This document shows, piece by piece, positions 25,901-38,352 of a stretch of 64,000 nt of DNA. Every line of letters begins with the position of its first letter. Within the stretch, counting starts at the first letter, position 1. The notes beneath the pieces were generated by a model, which saw only the letters and a list, made by a program, of their open reading frames with translations, did not search any database and had not been told where the DNA came from. The translations under genes were made by a program, and so were the position numbers. Origin of the DNA: Volvox africanus (taxonomy: Eukaryota; Chlorophyta; Chlorophyceae; Chlamydomonadales; Volvocaceae). The DNA lies in the NCBI GenBank assembly GCA_030268105.1, contig BSDZ01000079.1, forward strand, positions 1,927,501 through 1,991,500, given 5' to 3'.

Positions 25901-26488
25901 AGGAATGCCGCTTCCGCCAGCGGTACTGCGCTTGCCGACGTTACGTTGGCTAGTAAGGGAGTCATCTTGCGCAGCGGCCAGGTGCACGCCATTCCAGGCG
26001 TGGACTCGAAGGATACGACGCACGATGACAACCTAACCTTTGCCAACCTTGCCAGTGGCCGGCTGGACAACAGCCCGCCGTCAAATAGCGTCCCTGTCAG
26101 CGCGCCCATGGGCAGCCGCGACTTTAGCGACTTTTCGGGGTCGCAGCCGCATGCAACGGCGGCGGTGCCAGCCACCACCCAATCGCCCTTGGTCGCTAGC
26201 GGGATGATATCGGAGGAGGAGCCCAGCCCATGGAGTGGCATCCCGCAGTCACCGGCACCGGCGGAAAGCAGCCCGCAAAAGGTGTTGCAAGTTGCGGACG
26301 GATCGCAGCCGTCACGGCCGGCACATCAGCGGCAGGTTGCTACGGATTCGGGCGCTAATTCAGATGCAGGGGTGGAGACTGGGGCCAAGTCCTTCCAGTC
26401 GCCGCGAACGCCACAGACTCCTACCCGCAAGGGTCGTGGGCTGTTCAGCTGTCTGGTGTGCTTTTCTGCCCCGGAGATTTCGGAGTAG
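13921..26488 (+). CDS. Unrecognised 3,780-residue Ala/Ser-rich protein with C-terminal two-motif repeats
   Basis: Exons: 13921-14007, 14088-14147, 14323-16233, 16601-20579, 20927-21477, 21734-26488. They sum to 11,343 nt in one frame. I do not recognise the family. Residues about 11-29 (ASELHELLKEIKELKAGLL) look like a short coiled coil. Residues about 50-686 are Ser/Thr/Pro/Ala-rich and basic, bracketed by two acidic motifs: DSLEDLVARD near the start and ESLEDLLADD near the end. Exon 4 encodes an acidic, poly-Ala region of more than 1,300 residues with many EDVDMA/DEAD-like clusters. From about residue 2,190, the motifs [HP]AW[KQ] and SRL[SRK]R-x-[ST]S alternate (see the repeat entry). The chain ends in GLFSCLVCFSAPEISE, where two Cys could be lipidated (inference). 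There is no signal peptide and no transmembrane helix. It is probably a largely disordered scaffold, but no function is assigned. The start codon is the first ATG in frame with the coiled coil. Confidence 0.8.
21466..25830 (+). repeat. Protein-level degenerate repeat: [HP]AW[KQ] alternating with SRL[SRK]R
   Basis: [HP]AW[KQ] codons start at 21466, 22274, 22637, 23339, 23756, 24161 and 25643. They are usually followed by V/I/L and small or Pro residues (AWKVLPL, AWQILPL, AWKLVPP). SR motifs start at 21848, 22406, 22757, 23501, 23924 (degenerate, SRLAV), 24380, 24962, 25298 and 25796. Typical forms are SRLSRVSS, SRLSRMSS and SRLRRVTS, often preceded by RPS[LMF][RK]S. The motifs mostly alternate at 100-740 bp spacing. 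Sequence between them is poorly conserved, so this is an old, eroded tandem array maintained at linear-motif level. Confidence 0.85.
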
Positions 26489-26531
26489 ATTGTGTTCTTC
26501 CGCTGTCTTAATAAAAAAGTGCCGGCCTAAC

Positions 26532-26536
26532 TGTAA
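26532..26536 (+). terminator. Polyadenylation signal TGTAA of the 3,780-residue protein gene
   Basis: TGTAA lies 44 nt after the stop codon, a typical volvocine spacing for a short 3' UTR. An AATAAA-like run (ATAAAAAA, about 26510) lies just upstream. Confidence 0.6.
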
Positions 26537-28391
26537 TAGTTCTGTGTAGGGGCATTGTTCAACGAGGACAAAGCACGCGTATTGGGAGGGCGCTATGCTA
26601 CTGCCGCGCAGAGTGGAGAGCGGTTGCTCGCAAGTATAATCGCTGCCATGACAGATTGACTGCATTCAGCGTGTTCTCTCAAGTAGGTGCGATGCTGCAT
26701 ATGCCGTACAGGTGTCGCATCCCGTTGCTCACGATTTGGCAAAACGTGTGGTATATTGCTTGGCGCGGGAATTGGAGTTGGACAGCACCCTTAGCAAACG
26801 TGCGACATTTCCTTGGCCCCGTGGGTCAGGCCGCATTGTGGGTAGCAAATAGCGTCTGCTGCAGAGTTTTGGAAAGGGGGCATTGCTGTTTGCAAGGCGC
26901 GGCCGGCAGTTATGAAATGCGTGTCCCTGTCTTCGACACGACGACCCGCAGAAAACTGTTCAGACGACGTTACCCCTCGTCGCTTGCATCGCAACCTGTT
27001 GCGGCATGTGCCGTGGCGGGTCAATGGTCTGTTATTTGTGCAAACGAAGGCTTTCCCGGATATTATCCACGCCGCTCTGGTAATGTTTCGTCGTTGGGAG
27101 GTCTGGGAAACGCTGCCGCGGCGTGTATATGAAGCCTTGTAGATAAGCACGTGATGGATGTCTCTTGGATCTTGGTGGTGGATGGCGATGAAGGCTCGTG
27201 GATGGGATTTTCCTTAACCATTGTTGGGAACTTGCGTTGCATATGATAGTGTTAGAAAGAAGGCCGAGTGGCGTGTGAGGATATCTCAACATGCTCGGCC
27301 GATATCGAGCTCATGGACTGGAGCTTTGGGTACAAATCTAGCACGTAGAGGCTTTGCCGGCGGCAACGATAGGCTTTTGTGCTGTGCCGTGCCTGGATGC
27401 AAGTATGTACCCGTTGTAGCATTGCGGTGCACAGCAGAACTTTCCAAATCGATGCGCTTTGCGGTAGGGTACTGGCTGCAGCTAGTGGCCTTGAGAGAAG
27501 TGCGCAGCAAAGTCTGAAAAGATATAGGTTCATGTAGCGGAATGGAGTTGCGTGGAATGACGTTCGGGAGACGTCAGATTCCAGCTAGCAGACAGTGAAA
27601 CCGGATGCAAGGAGGATGGCCTTTTGGCCCGCATATTTATGGCTTTGCCTTGCAACGTACTGCTTTTGGTGATGTGATCGGTAGTATCGTATGACAGATA
27701 ATATCACAACGCATATGAGAGGTTTGCGGCGTGAATGGCGGATGGATTATAATCCCATCGGATTCCCTTCTGGGTAGCCATAATTTTGCCAGGTCTTCCA
27801 CCCAGGCGCTGTGACTAATGAAGCATTTACAGGTGAGACCTCGTCTCTAATGAGTTGGCTTGCTGCGATAATTGTACTGCTGTTATCAACGCGGATACGT
27901 AACCAGGCTTGTTGATTACGGTTATCCAGATTTTTTGTCTGCATTGTTGCTTAGCATTAGTTACCTTTAATAAGAGCTAGCTTGAGGCAGATGCTTATTG
28001 AACCGATGACCGTCTTCTCCTCGTGCATGACAACCCTTCCGAATAGTTGGGCTATTGGAAGATGTCAAAGGCGGCTTGTAATCGCCATGAGAAACTGGGA
28101 AAGAAGCCTGCATACTAGAGCGTTCGTACAGAAATAACTGCAGCGAAGGCCAACAACTTGGAACATACTTTAATTTCATGAAACAGATCTTGATTCGCTC
28201 CTCCCTTCTGCTATCATTCTAAAGCGAAACCTTATTGTACGAGTCTGCCCCTTGCTCTACCCCAGAAATGCAGGGCTTTTCGCCTTGCGAGTACCGCCAG
28301 AATATAGATTAATGTTTCCCTTTAAGCAGTATGATGGCTGTTGACTTCTGAAAACAGTTTTGTCTCTTGCCATCGTTTGTGGTTAGACAAC
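26537..28391. other. Intergenic region, no supported gene
   Basis: About 1.85 kb separates two genes on the same strand. The longest open frame (about 26656-27132, +) has no recognisable domain and mixed composition unlike neighbouring exons. Sequence from 27,600 to 28,350 is clearly AT-richer than the genes. The promoter of the EF-hand gene should lie in the last few hundred bases. Confidence 0.5.
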
Positions 28392-31300
28392 ATGGGGACC
28401 AAGTTTCACGAGGCGACATCCAAGCTGCTCGATGTCATGCGGCGGGCATGGCTCAAAAAGCATGGTGTCCCTCTTCCTGCACCAAGTGAGGCTTGCGTTG
28501 CTGGAGTCCTGTCCAATACAACCAACCTGCTAACCTGGCTTGGCTGCATTATACCGCAGCAATGACTGCACAGCAACGTGCGGAAATCCAAGAATGCTTT
28601 GAAATGTTGGATCGCGACGGCAGTGGAGCGCTTGACGTCAAAGAAATTGTTCATGCGTTTGGCGCTTTGGGCTTTTCGATTTCTAAGGACGCTATCTCGG
28701 AGCTTATGTCAGAAGCTGATCCTGATGGGTCTGGTGAATTGGAGTTCGACGAGGTTAGCGTCGTGTTTATGTGGGCAGGGTGCGGGCATGGGGACCGTGA
28801 CATTTGCTTGTGTTCCAACAAACTAACCCCGCCGGGTTCCCCTATAACGTATCCAGGTTGATTCTACTTTCTCATTTTAGCCATGCACTGTCATTACATC
28901 TGCTTCACCCGATCGGCCCAGCCCTCTTTTCGCTGCTGCGCAGTTCCTCTCTTTGATGGGTCGCGCGCTGTACCAACCCGACGAGCGTGGTGTGGTAAGC
29001 TACTGGAATATTTCCTGGTGAATACGTTGAAACTCACCGGCTGATGACCAGACGCACCGTACCAATATTGCCCGCTCAGCGCATACTTGCAGTACACGGC
29101 ATACGGATGAACCAGACCTCAACATTTGCTTCCTAACCGAATAAGTTACCAGCATAGCTCATTTCCATCACATCCTGTTTCTTGTTCGCTGCTCAACTCG
29201 GTGCTTCAAGCACCATCTGTCTGCCCCGTCACGCCGGGTCCTCGTAGTCCTCACGACACCTCCCCTCCACCTTTCTCCTCTCCTCTTCTTCCCCTCACGC
29301 CGCAGACCCTTGTCGCCAAAACTGGCTCGGTGAGGACTGGTTGCCCTGTGTAGAAAGCAGCGGGGCGTCATCTTAGTATCAGTGTTATGTTTCAATGTTA
29401 TGTTGGGGTCCAGAGCCCAACATAATGAGCTTTCTTGGCAGCACCCGTATATTGCTGTTGCTGTTGCTCGACTCAGATGGGGATGCGAGGGAGCCGATCC
29501 TGTTCTCCCTAACCACACGCCTTCGTCAAAGATTATTTTAATTATGTTTTCAAAGTTTGCAGCAGGCAACTAGAATACATCACCATAGCTAGGGAAAGGT
29601 AACCGGGAAAGGGGCTGTCGGCAATTTATGTGCGTCCTTTCCTCAGTCACCTCGGTCCCTCATATATTCTGCTGCCCTGTGCCGTTATTACCCACAGGGG
29701 GACTTGAGTTTTGCAGATGTGGTACGGGCATTCCGTCGCAAAAAGCTGATTGAATCTCTCATTCGCGGCGGCGACGCTCGTTTAAAAGTGGTCGAGTTCC
29801 ATGAGCGGTAGGGGCAAAGGGATACGAGCAGGAGGAGGGTGAAGCGAACAGAAGGGCTCGCGGGGATGAGAGATGCGGGTCGGAACTGGGCTGTCAAGCT
29901 AGCGATCTTTCAAGGCCCCGGGGGCCTTATTGTGCAAAATGAAAGTGCTGTCTCTATCAGGGTTTGCAGACCAGGTACCAGGTTCTTAAATCCCGGGGCA
30001 GGGGGAAAGGGGACGGGGAGGGGGAGGGGGAGGGGGAAAGCCTATTATACATTGCAGACACTGGGTTTCTGTCAACTGACCTCTCAGGATTTTGCGACAC
30101 TGCCGATACGGTATAGTTTCGTCAGCCCCCTGCAGCCTCCCTTGCTGCTATAGCCTGTTTGTTTGTTTAGCTGGATGGTGCACGTACCGCTGTTACTGCT
30201 ACAGGGTGCAGGCTCTGGTCAGGGAGGAGGCGAAGTCGGTGCGGCACCGTGAAAACACGCACGACAACTTTCAGCGAATGGAAAATCTCAAGGTTGAGCG
30301 CGGGAAGATGGACAAGGTGTCCAAGCTCCACATAGCGGAAGCACCCGCGGCCTCGCAGCGCTCACAAAAGGTCAGGATTTGGGAGGCTACAGACGTACGG
30401 CTGCTGCCTGCCCTCCCATCTCCCTCCCCTGCGCTTAAGTCACACGTTATAAGCTCCCGCCTTATCCCGGGATCGTAGGTGAAGGCCAAAATGCGGGACG
30501 CAATCAGCCGCTCGCTGGGGGTCTTTGAAAACCTCTACCAGCGCCACCAGTCTGAATCTCAGCTAGAGGGCAACGGCAACGAAAACGAAAACGCAGCGAT
30601 GCTGCCACATCGGGCCTCAATCACTGATGGCGGCGGAGGCGGAGGCGGAGGCGGAGGCGGGCCTACCTCGCGTTGCTCCTCTCCTGGCCTGGGTCGTGCC
30701 GTGACCTTCCTCACGGAGCTCGGCCCTGAGGCATCCGGGGGTTCGCTGAATGACCTGGGACTGGTGAGACGGGGGCGCGGCGGTCGTTGCCGGGTCTGGG
30801 TTCTGTACGAAATACCCTGTGTATGGAGCCTACTATGTTGCGGCCTCAGCAGATACGTCGTCAGTCGTCCCTTGCCCTTGGCCTGTGTGAGGGGTGGGGC
30901 AAAAAGGGGTCAAACGGGGTGGGGAGTGGGGAGTGGGGAGTGGGGGGTTTGGGGGATGATGGCCTCATGGGGATGACCCACCTGCCTGACCAACGAAGGA
31001 GAGGGGCGAGGTCCCAGCAATCGTAATGATTCCTGTTGTGCGTATGAGGGAAGAGAGGCCCTGAGAATGGAAAGGTGCGGCGTTTGGCGGGAAAGGCAGT
31101 GGGCCGGCTTTGGGGTTTTTAATCGAAAGCGCAAAGAGCAGATGGGGAGGCACGCGCACTCGCGAATTCCGTTGGCGTTAAGGCGTCATGGAATGAGCTG
31201 GCGCATTCCGGCATCTCCGGCTTTACCGCAGTCGTCGCCAGCCCGGTCAAGCCCACCGGCACCGGACTCGGCAAGACCAGACCTCCTCCTCCCTCTCCTC

Positions 31301-34300
31301 TCCTCTCCTTTTCCTCTCCTCTCCTCCTCCTCCTCCTCCTCCTCTTTGCCATCGTTCCGAGACAGCGTCTGTGGGCGTTTGACGCCCGTATCCTTTCGTC
31401 GCCAACCCCTCACCCTCAGCCCTCACCCTCGTTTTGCGCCCATCGCAGCTTGGCAAACGCCGTCCGCGCTCCCATTCCGAGTACCGGCGACGGCCGTCCC
31501 GCTCCTCGTCCACGTCGACGCTTGGGAGGACGCAGGTACTTTGTGTGCGTGGGAGGTGGGCGCGTGTGCGTTTGCGTGTGTTTTCCCAATCGGAACTGGA
31601 ACAGATTCGCCTATCGCGTAAGATGACGAGGAAGGAAAGGGATTTATTTCTTAAGTATCCTCCCGTGTTTTTTTCTTACCGGCATTTGTATGCGTAACAG
31701 TGCGCTCCCATGACGCGACCTATGACGCCCCTCTTATACCGTACTTAATGGTGGTTTATGGTTTACGGTAGTGATTAATGGTAGTTCGCCGTTGCACTGG
31801 ATTCAAATTCCAAAGTGACGTGGACCATCTCCAGGCAAATCCTCACCCTTTTTTTTCGTTCTCCATCCTCTCATCTCGAGCCCCTTTGTCTCTCTGGCTA
31901 CGCTTTTTTGTGGTTGGTCTGCGCCCCCTGGACGCGTGTGCAGCCCCGTCGTGTCAGCATCGCGGTTCTCAAGTATTTCAAGCACCTTGAGGAGCAGGCT
32001 AAGAAAGTGGTGCGCGTTAGACGGACCCTGAGAAGGAGGCAAAGAAGAGGGGGAGAAGGGGTAACTAAGACGGGCCCAGCCGCCGCCGTGAGATCGTGAG
32101 CGGTGACGGCTGGTCAATAATTCGCTGATCTACGGGGCTGAGTCGAGTTGCCATCGGGCGACGTTACGTGGCAGGGGCGATTGGGCTGACGATTAGGAGC
32201 AGGGGCAGCAGGCGCGTGGTGTTGCGTGGATTTTGGATTTTGGAGTAATGTTACGCGCTGCTCGATCGGGCCTCCATTTCACCACCCGTGTGCAGGAGCA
32301 AAAATATGACGACGCGGCTCGCATTACCGCCTCCCTCGTTCAGCCGGCCCCAGACCGCTCCCTGTTTAACCACGCCATTCAGAAGTCCTTGAGGCCCACT
32401 AGCTACCGGTCCGGACAGAGTGCCACCATTCACACCACAACCACTAGCAGCCATGGAGGCGCCGTCACCTCATCCACCGGCGCTGCGACATCGCTCTCCG
32501 GCGGCGCCAGCAGCGGGCACGACGCAGGAATGTCCTGCGGAGCGGCTGTCGGTGTCGGGCAGTCGACGCCAGCAGCAGCGGTAGCGGCGGCCGATGGCAT
32601 CTCACGTGCTGGACACGTAACCACTAGTGACGGCGGAAGCGGCCGCGAATGCAGCGTTACGTCAGATGGGGATGGACTGGAGTGCAGTCAATGTCTGCCG
32701 CCGCCGCTGCCGTTGAGACCGCAGCGGCAACGGCTACTTTCAGACGGTTCAGAGGTTCGTCCAGAAGCATCCATCCAGGCGGGCTATGACGGGCTGTTAA
32801 CGGCAGCCTGGACGGAGTTCATGGCGGCGGCCGCGGCGATGAGTGCCGGCGTCTCCCTTACTGCCGGCGGAAGTGGCGGGGTTCCGCTGCTGCCGCCGCC
32901 ACCGCCGCCGCCAGTAAACACGACGGGGATGGCGAGTCGCGCGTGGCGGCAGACACCATCCTTTGGCTCTGCCGGTAACTCGATGGCGCCGATGGGTTGG
33001 GGCTCCGGAGTGCCATCAGGCTCAGTAAGGCGCGGCGGCGGCGGCGCAGGTGGCGGCGGTGTGATGGCCGGTCCGGCGCTACATATCTCCCGCAGCATAG
33101 GCCCAGGAACATCCTTTGTAACAGAGTCCGGTGGTGGCAGCGTGGCCCCGCAAAGCGTTGCAAGCCTCGGCGACATGTGGTCGAATTTGGACGGCCGCCA
33201 GGCCCTATCTCCACGTGTGGGCTCCGGCCGAACGATGTACGATGCAAACCTAAGCGGCAGCGTGGGGATGGCTTTGCCGATGTTACCCCTCAGCGGCCCC
33301 AGCGCTGCCTCTGTCGCGGCGGCGCCGCTGCAGGACGCGGCGCCAAGCTCACGCGCTCGTTCCACCTCGCCACGAGACCAGCTCCAGCCAAAGCGCTTCA
33401 CTTCGTTCAGCGGCGCCGCTGGCGGTGCGGCTTTGCCAATGAATAATCGAACTAGCCAAGCCGGCATGTCCTCTCCGACAGAGGCGCATGAGAATGCAGG
33501 TCAGGGTGCGATTCCGGAGGTTCAGCTGAGCCGCTCAACCGTAGTGAGCGCCGGCATGGCCAGCGGCGGCGGTGGCGGCGGTGGCGGCGGCGGCGGGAAT
33601 GGACTCGGGCTACATGCGCCGGGTCCGATGGCGCGTGCTTGGCTGGCGCACGCTCGCAGCATGCTACCTGGCGGCGTCAATTTAGGCGGTAACAGCGCTG
33701 GGAGCGGCGGTGGTGCCGCCGCAGCCACCGCCGCCGGGGGCGTACAGCAGCCAAGCTTTCGCCAGGGTTTGACGTATAGCCCGCGGCGACCGCCATCTGT
33801 CTCCGCAAATGGTACCACGCAGCACGGTGTTGCGGCAGCTGGCTCCGTTAGCAGTAACGCCAGCACCACTGGCCCGCCAGGTGGAAGCTCTGCCTTCAAG
33901 CCATCGAGCGCTTACAGTCACGGCCCCTTCCGCGCGGCATCGCGCGGCCCCGCGGGCGGGGGCTCCGCTGTCGGCCCTGCAGCAGTGGCACTCGTGGAGG
34001 GTATCGTCAGCATCGGCCCGGCGCCAGGTGTGATGCAACCGCATACGACCGCATCTGCCGTACCTCACGGCCTCATTCCCAGCGGCGCCAGCGACGGCAG
34101 GGTGCGTGAGCAGGGCAGGCATTCAAGACTGGGTTTCAAATCGCTGCCGTCCGAAATCGACTTGGGAAGTAATGTCAGCAGCACCTTGCACTCGCATCGG
34201 GACACGGGCGCTAGTGGCTGTGACGATTTCCTGTCGCTTACGGGGGCGTCGGCACTCCGAACCACTCGGCGCAACTACCGCAGCGAAAGTGAGGGCAGTG

Positions 34301-35973
34301 GCAGCCGCGGCCCAACGATAGAAGGCTCCCCAGGCAGTGGTGACGGCAGCGGCGGCGGCACGTTCTTGCGCACCCGCAGGCTCCCCGCGAATGCCCTTGG
34401 GAGCATTGTCACCTCCGGGGGCCCTGCATCCGCTAGTGCGGGTGCGGTGGGGACAGCTACAGCCAGCTCTGCGGAGGCTGCCCCAGCGGCGGTAGCTCTC
34501 GACGAAGAAAAGATAGATGTAGCAGCTGTCTCCCAAGATGTAGCCTCACGGGATGGTGATGTAGCAGATGCCACGAGTGCTAATGCATCGGAAGACGCTC
34601 CTGCTGCTCCTGCCCCTGCTCCTGCTCCTGCTCCTGCTACTTCTGCGGATGAGGTGGCCATGGAGGTGGCTGGCTCCGTCCATAACCTGCAGGGCACCCA
34701 GGCGACAAAGCACGTACCATCGATGCCAACGAGTAAGCTGAATGGATGCGACAGCCTTCAGTCAAGCGTACCCAGCGGCAGCGCGCCGACAAGTCCACGC
34801 TACCTCCCTGTCCTCAGACCACCCGTCAGCACTGTTGAGGAGTCGGCATCTTCTTTGTCAGCGTGCGATCGCCACTCCTCCGCTGACGGCTCGTCCTGCG
34901 GGCAAGTCACGTCACCACGGTCGATTACGAATGCCGCCGCCGCCGCCGCCACGGCCCCCACCGCCGCCACCGCCGTGACTTCATTGGCACAGATCCACAG
35001 CACCTACAGTATCCCCAGCGGCGCCGCGATCGTAACCACCAACGCCGGCGCACTGCCGCCGCAGGCCACTAATACGATGCCGGCCATATCACCCATGCGT
35101 AGCCGTGGCGCCGGCACCGCCAGCAGCGGAAATGTCTCCAGCAGCGTCACCGTCATCCCAGCTGCCTACGCGCCGCGCGGCGCGTACATGAGCCTGCAGC
35201 TTGCCTCGCAGCGGAGTGGCGGCGGCAACACCATCGTCGCTGGCGCTGGTGGTACACGCTCACCACGGCGTATGCCAGCTGAAAGCAGCGGCACAGCCAA
35301 CTCACCGGGACGGTCGCCGGCCACCATGAAGCCCCCTACTGCCCCGGCGGAGTCGCCGCCAGCCGCAAGGACGCCGCCTCTTCACGACCGCGTAGTTGTG
35401 ACGTTCTTTGGGCAAGCGTTGCCGAGGGCCCGTAACGGCGCCGTCATCCTGCCGGCAATGGGTCTGCAGCCGCCTTCCTATCCCCCAGAGCTGCAGCAAT
35501 ACAGCTTCAACGCGCCAATGAATGGCGGCGCACCGACCCCAGGTAGGGCACTGACGCCATCACATATGCGGTCCTGGCACGGTGTTAACACGCCGCCAAC
35601 GGTTGGTAGCGGCGGCGGTAGCGGCGGGAACTATGGTGCAACTCCCAGCCCAATGGCCGCTACGGCGGCAGCAGCCGCGGCCTGGTTGACCTTCCCCGGC
35701 GGGACTGCCGGTTTGCCTCCTCCCTCTCCGCACCTCACTGCCGCTTCCTACGGCAACATAAGTGCTATGGATCCCAGGCGGCAAGTTACGGCGGCGGCGG
35801 CGGCGGCATCACCGCTGCTCTCTGCGCACCCGAGCGCTTTCCCCGCCCCCTCGAGTGCATCTTCGTTGCAGCCGTTCCACAACAGCACCCACATGCCGGC
35901 AGGGCTGCCGCCGCGCTATCCCCCCTCAACACCACTGCCTGCGGCAGCGCCCGTGCTGCGTGCCGGCGCATAA
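28392..35973 (+). CDS. EF-hand protein with giant low-complexity C-terminal tail (1,566 residues)
   Basis: Exons: 28392-28485, 28560-28753, 29306-29329 (24-nt microexon), 29698-29807, 30205-30370, 30479-30763, 31449-31535, 31944-32006, 32296-35973. All phases match. An EF-hand pair has two canonical Ca2+ loops: DRDGSGALDVKE (residues 49-60) and DPDGSGELEFDE (85-96), closest in style to calmodulin/centrin. A Lys/Arg/Glu-rich helical stretch follows (EEAKSVRHRENTHDNFQRM and on). Next come a poly-Gly run from GGCGGA repeats (about 30,630-30,660) and an Arg/Ser segment (KRRPRSHSEYRRRPSRSSS). The last exon alone encodes about 1,225 residues rich in Gly, Ser, Ala and Pro with no domain I recognise. 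It is likely a Ca2+-responsive scaffold or cytoskeletal protein (inference). A simple calmodulin-like protein would end near residue 150, so the tail is the unusual part. Confidence 0.83.
30628..30661 (+). repeat. (GGCGGA)n coding repeat, poly-Gly tract
   Basis: In-frame GGC/GGA repeats in exon 6 of the EF-hand gene encode about ten consecutive glycines. A similar GGCGGT-type run in the last exon (about 33,560-33,597) encodes a second poly-Gly block. Confidence 0.9.
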
Positions 35974-37275
35974 ACTCTCTGTTCAGGGAATCACCCGCCG
36001 CCAACGCCGCTGGTCCCCCTGCTGCTTCAGCGTATGACCTCACATCTTGTGGTGGCGGCTCCTGCTGCCGCAGCTGCCGTTCAAGATCGGGTCTGCTGCT
36101 ACAGGCTTGCCCGGGGAGTATGCGCACATATCAGCACGCGTATGTGTGTGTATGTGTCGGGTGGTAGGTTATGGTTATGTTTAATGGCGGGCGGTAGGCT
36201 TCATTCGTCCACCCGTCCCCCCCTGCCGCACCTCTCTTTCATACGGATGCATCGGAGTTTGGTAGTGCAGGCACCAGACAGCCCCCGCCGGCTCACATCT
36301 GCGCGAGAGCCAGGGGTTTACTTTAATTTGCGAGTTAAGTGATGTTCAGGTTGAAGAAAGGAGGGAGTGCAACAGAGGCGCCTTGTATTACGGCCTTGTA
36401 TTAAGAACCAAAGAACAAGCAAGAATTCATCTTCAGAGGGCGGATAGGTGGCAGATGGTAGGTGGCTGTCAGGTTCGCACACGGCGCCTCATCAACGTCA
36501 TGCGCACTGTCTTTTGCCGATATCCACCGAGGGACCCATGCCGCATGGCCTCCTAATATTCATGAGGAGAAAGGATGTTGACTGAAAGGAAAATGTTGGC
36601 GGAGAAGTGTGTTGCAAGGCGGCCATACACACACGCATACACACAGAAGGTCTGTGTTTTTGGATGTGTGTGTATGTACAACAAATCGTATAACGATGTA
36701 TGTGTATATGCGCACAATGCGTATAAGCGTCTGTATGTATGTTTGGTGGCTGTACAGCAAGGTTTCTGGCTATCTCCATTCCCCTCTTCCCAACACCGAG
36801 TCTGTGTACGGCTCTGCTGATCAGCGTTGAGGGATACAAACATAGGGGCACAAATATAGAATTTCAACATTTTACTGAGCAGGATGGTGTTGCTTGGGTT
36901 GTCTCGCGGTGGGTTAAGAGCTCTACCTCTCTCAGGGGATGTCGAAGGCGCTCTTCCTACCACGAGGCACCTGCTGTTATGAGCGTTGTTGTTTAAATCC
37001 TGGTGGGAGTGAAACGGTGGTGATCTGGCAACATTAAAAGATTTTGTTGCCCTTAGGGTTCGAGGGTTAGATATTGCGGGTGATGATGACGCGGGTGGTG
37101 ATGGCGTGGGGGCTTCTCCCTGCCCCGCACCAGCACCATGACGTTTTGTTGGGGGACCCGCGTAAGGAGGAGTTTGGAGTGGCGGTGGAATACCGCATAT
37201 CCCGAAGCGCCTTTCATTATTGCGTAGTTGAGAATGATGCAGACGAATGCAAACGAGCCGGGAAGTCATCATGCA

Positions 37276-37326
37276 AAAAGAGTGAGAGGGGAAGGAGAAG
37301 GAGAAGGAGAAGGAGAAGGAGAGGGG
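37276..37326. repeat. (GGAGAA)n purine repeat
   Basis: Uninterrupted GGAGAA/GGAGAG hexamers form a pure purine/pyrimidine tract outside any supported exon. Confidence 0.85.
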
Positions 37327-38129
37327 GTATTTTTCCCAATGGAAAAGGCACAGAGGAGGCGCGTCGCTTGCCACTGCACTGCGGAGCGGATACCACCTGA
37401 ACCCCCCTTTCGACTGGGTTGCTACCTGGTGCATGCGCGCGACCCCATCCGCTCTCCGCTTGTTTGGCTCTGCCATTGGAGGAGTAGTGGTGGCATAAAA
37501 GCGAAATAATTCCGCTACTTCTCCCAGCAAGCTACGCTAAGCAAGCATGCAATCTAAAGCGCATTTCGCTTTTCGTAGGAGCTATTATTATCTCCGAACT
37601 CGCTGTTAGCTTTGGCTGTTGTCTGGCTAGCTGGTAAGGCTTTTGCCTCCACTTGGCCTCTGCCAGGCCGCGCAACCGCGTCAAAGGCGTGAAGCATCCC
37701 TTCACAGAGCTAGCACGATGTGCTTGCCAATTTGTAGGCATCGTGTCGTACATAAGGCCCGCAGCACGAGTGTTATGTTCATGATGTTAACCTGGAGATA
37801 CAATCTCTCTGAGGGAGTGAGGAATATGGGGGAGGGGAGGGTGAACGCGCAGATGCGACGTTACCACATTCCCCTCTCGCACATTCCTCACTCTTCATCA
37901 TTTTGTGCACATCTAATATATTTGTAGTTTCCCACTTTTTCTTTTACATCAAAGAAGTCGGTTAATTGGTGCTTAGTTGGGTGGTTTGTACGATGCAACA
38001 TATGATCGTCAAGGGGGTCTTACAAGCCCAAATAAGGCGCATCGCGTGCTTGAGGTCGGTGGCCCCTCCCCGCGTGGTGTAGTCTTGCGGGGTACAGAAT
38101 AATGGGCGAGACGAATTATGGCTTGAGTC

Positions 38130-38178
38130 CTGAGGGGCTCCGGTAAGGCAAAACTCACTCCTGACCTGAGCCCCTCAG
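38130..38178. repeat. 10-bp inverted repeat CTGAGGGGCT / AGCCCCTCAG
   Basis: Arms at 38130-38139 and 38169-38178 are perfect reverse complements with a 29-nt spacer, in otherwise gene-free sequence. Confidence 0.7.
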
Positions 38179-38299
38179 AACCAAGGAGCTGAGCAGCCGG
38201 GGGAGGTAATGGATCGATGGATTTCTGCCATGTGATGTGTATGTGATGTGTACGTGTACGTGTCTCAACATCAATCGATCGATGAAGAGACAGACTGAC

Positions 38300-38352
38300 C
38301 GACGGACGGACTGACAGACTGACAGACTGACAGACTGACAGACTGACAGACT
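38300..38352. repeat. (ACTGACAG)n tandem repeat
   Basis: About six copies of an 8-bp ACTGACAG unit, the first ones degenerate (GACGGACGG). Gene-free context. Confidence 0.85.

Noticed and set aside
32784..34697. Minus-strand open frames opposite the EF-hand gene tail
   Set aside because: Shadow frames of GC-rich Gly/Ser/Ala coding sequence, with no domain or splice support.
36553..37530. 325-residue minus-strand open frame
   Set aside because: It crosses TG/AC and GGAGAA simple repeats, shows no domain and contains runs such as Phe-Ser repeats typical of translated microsatellite.
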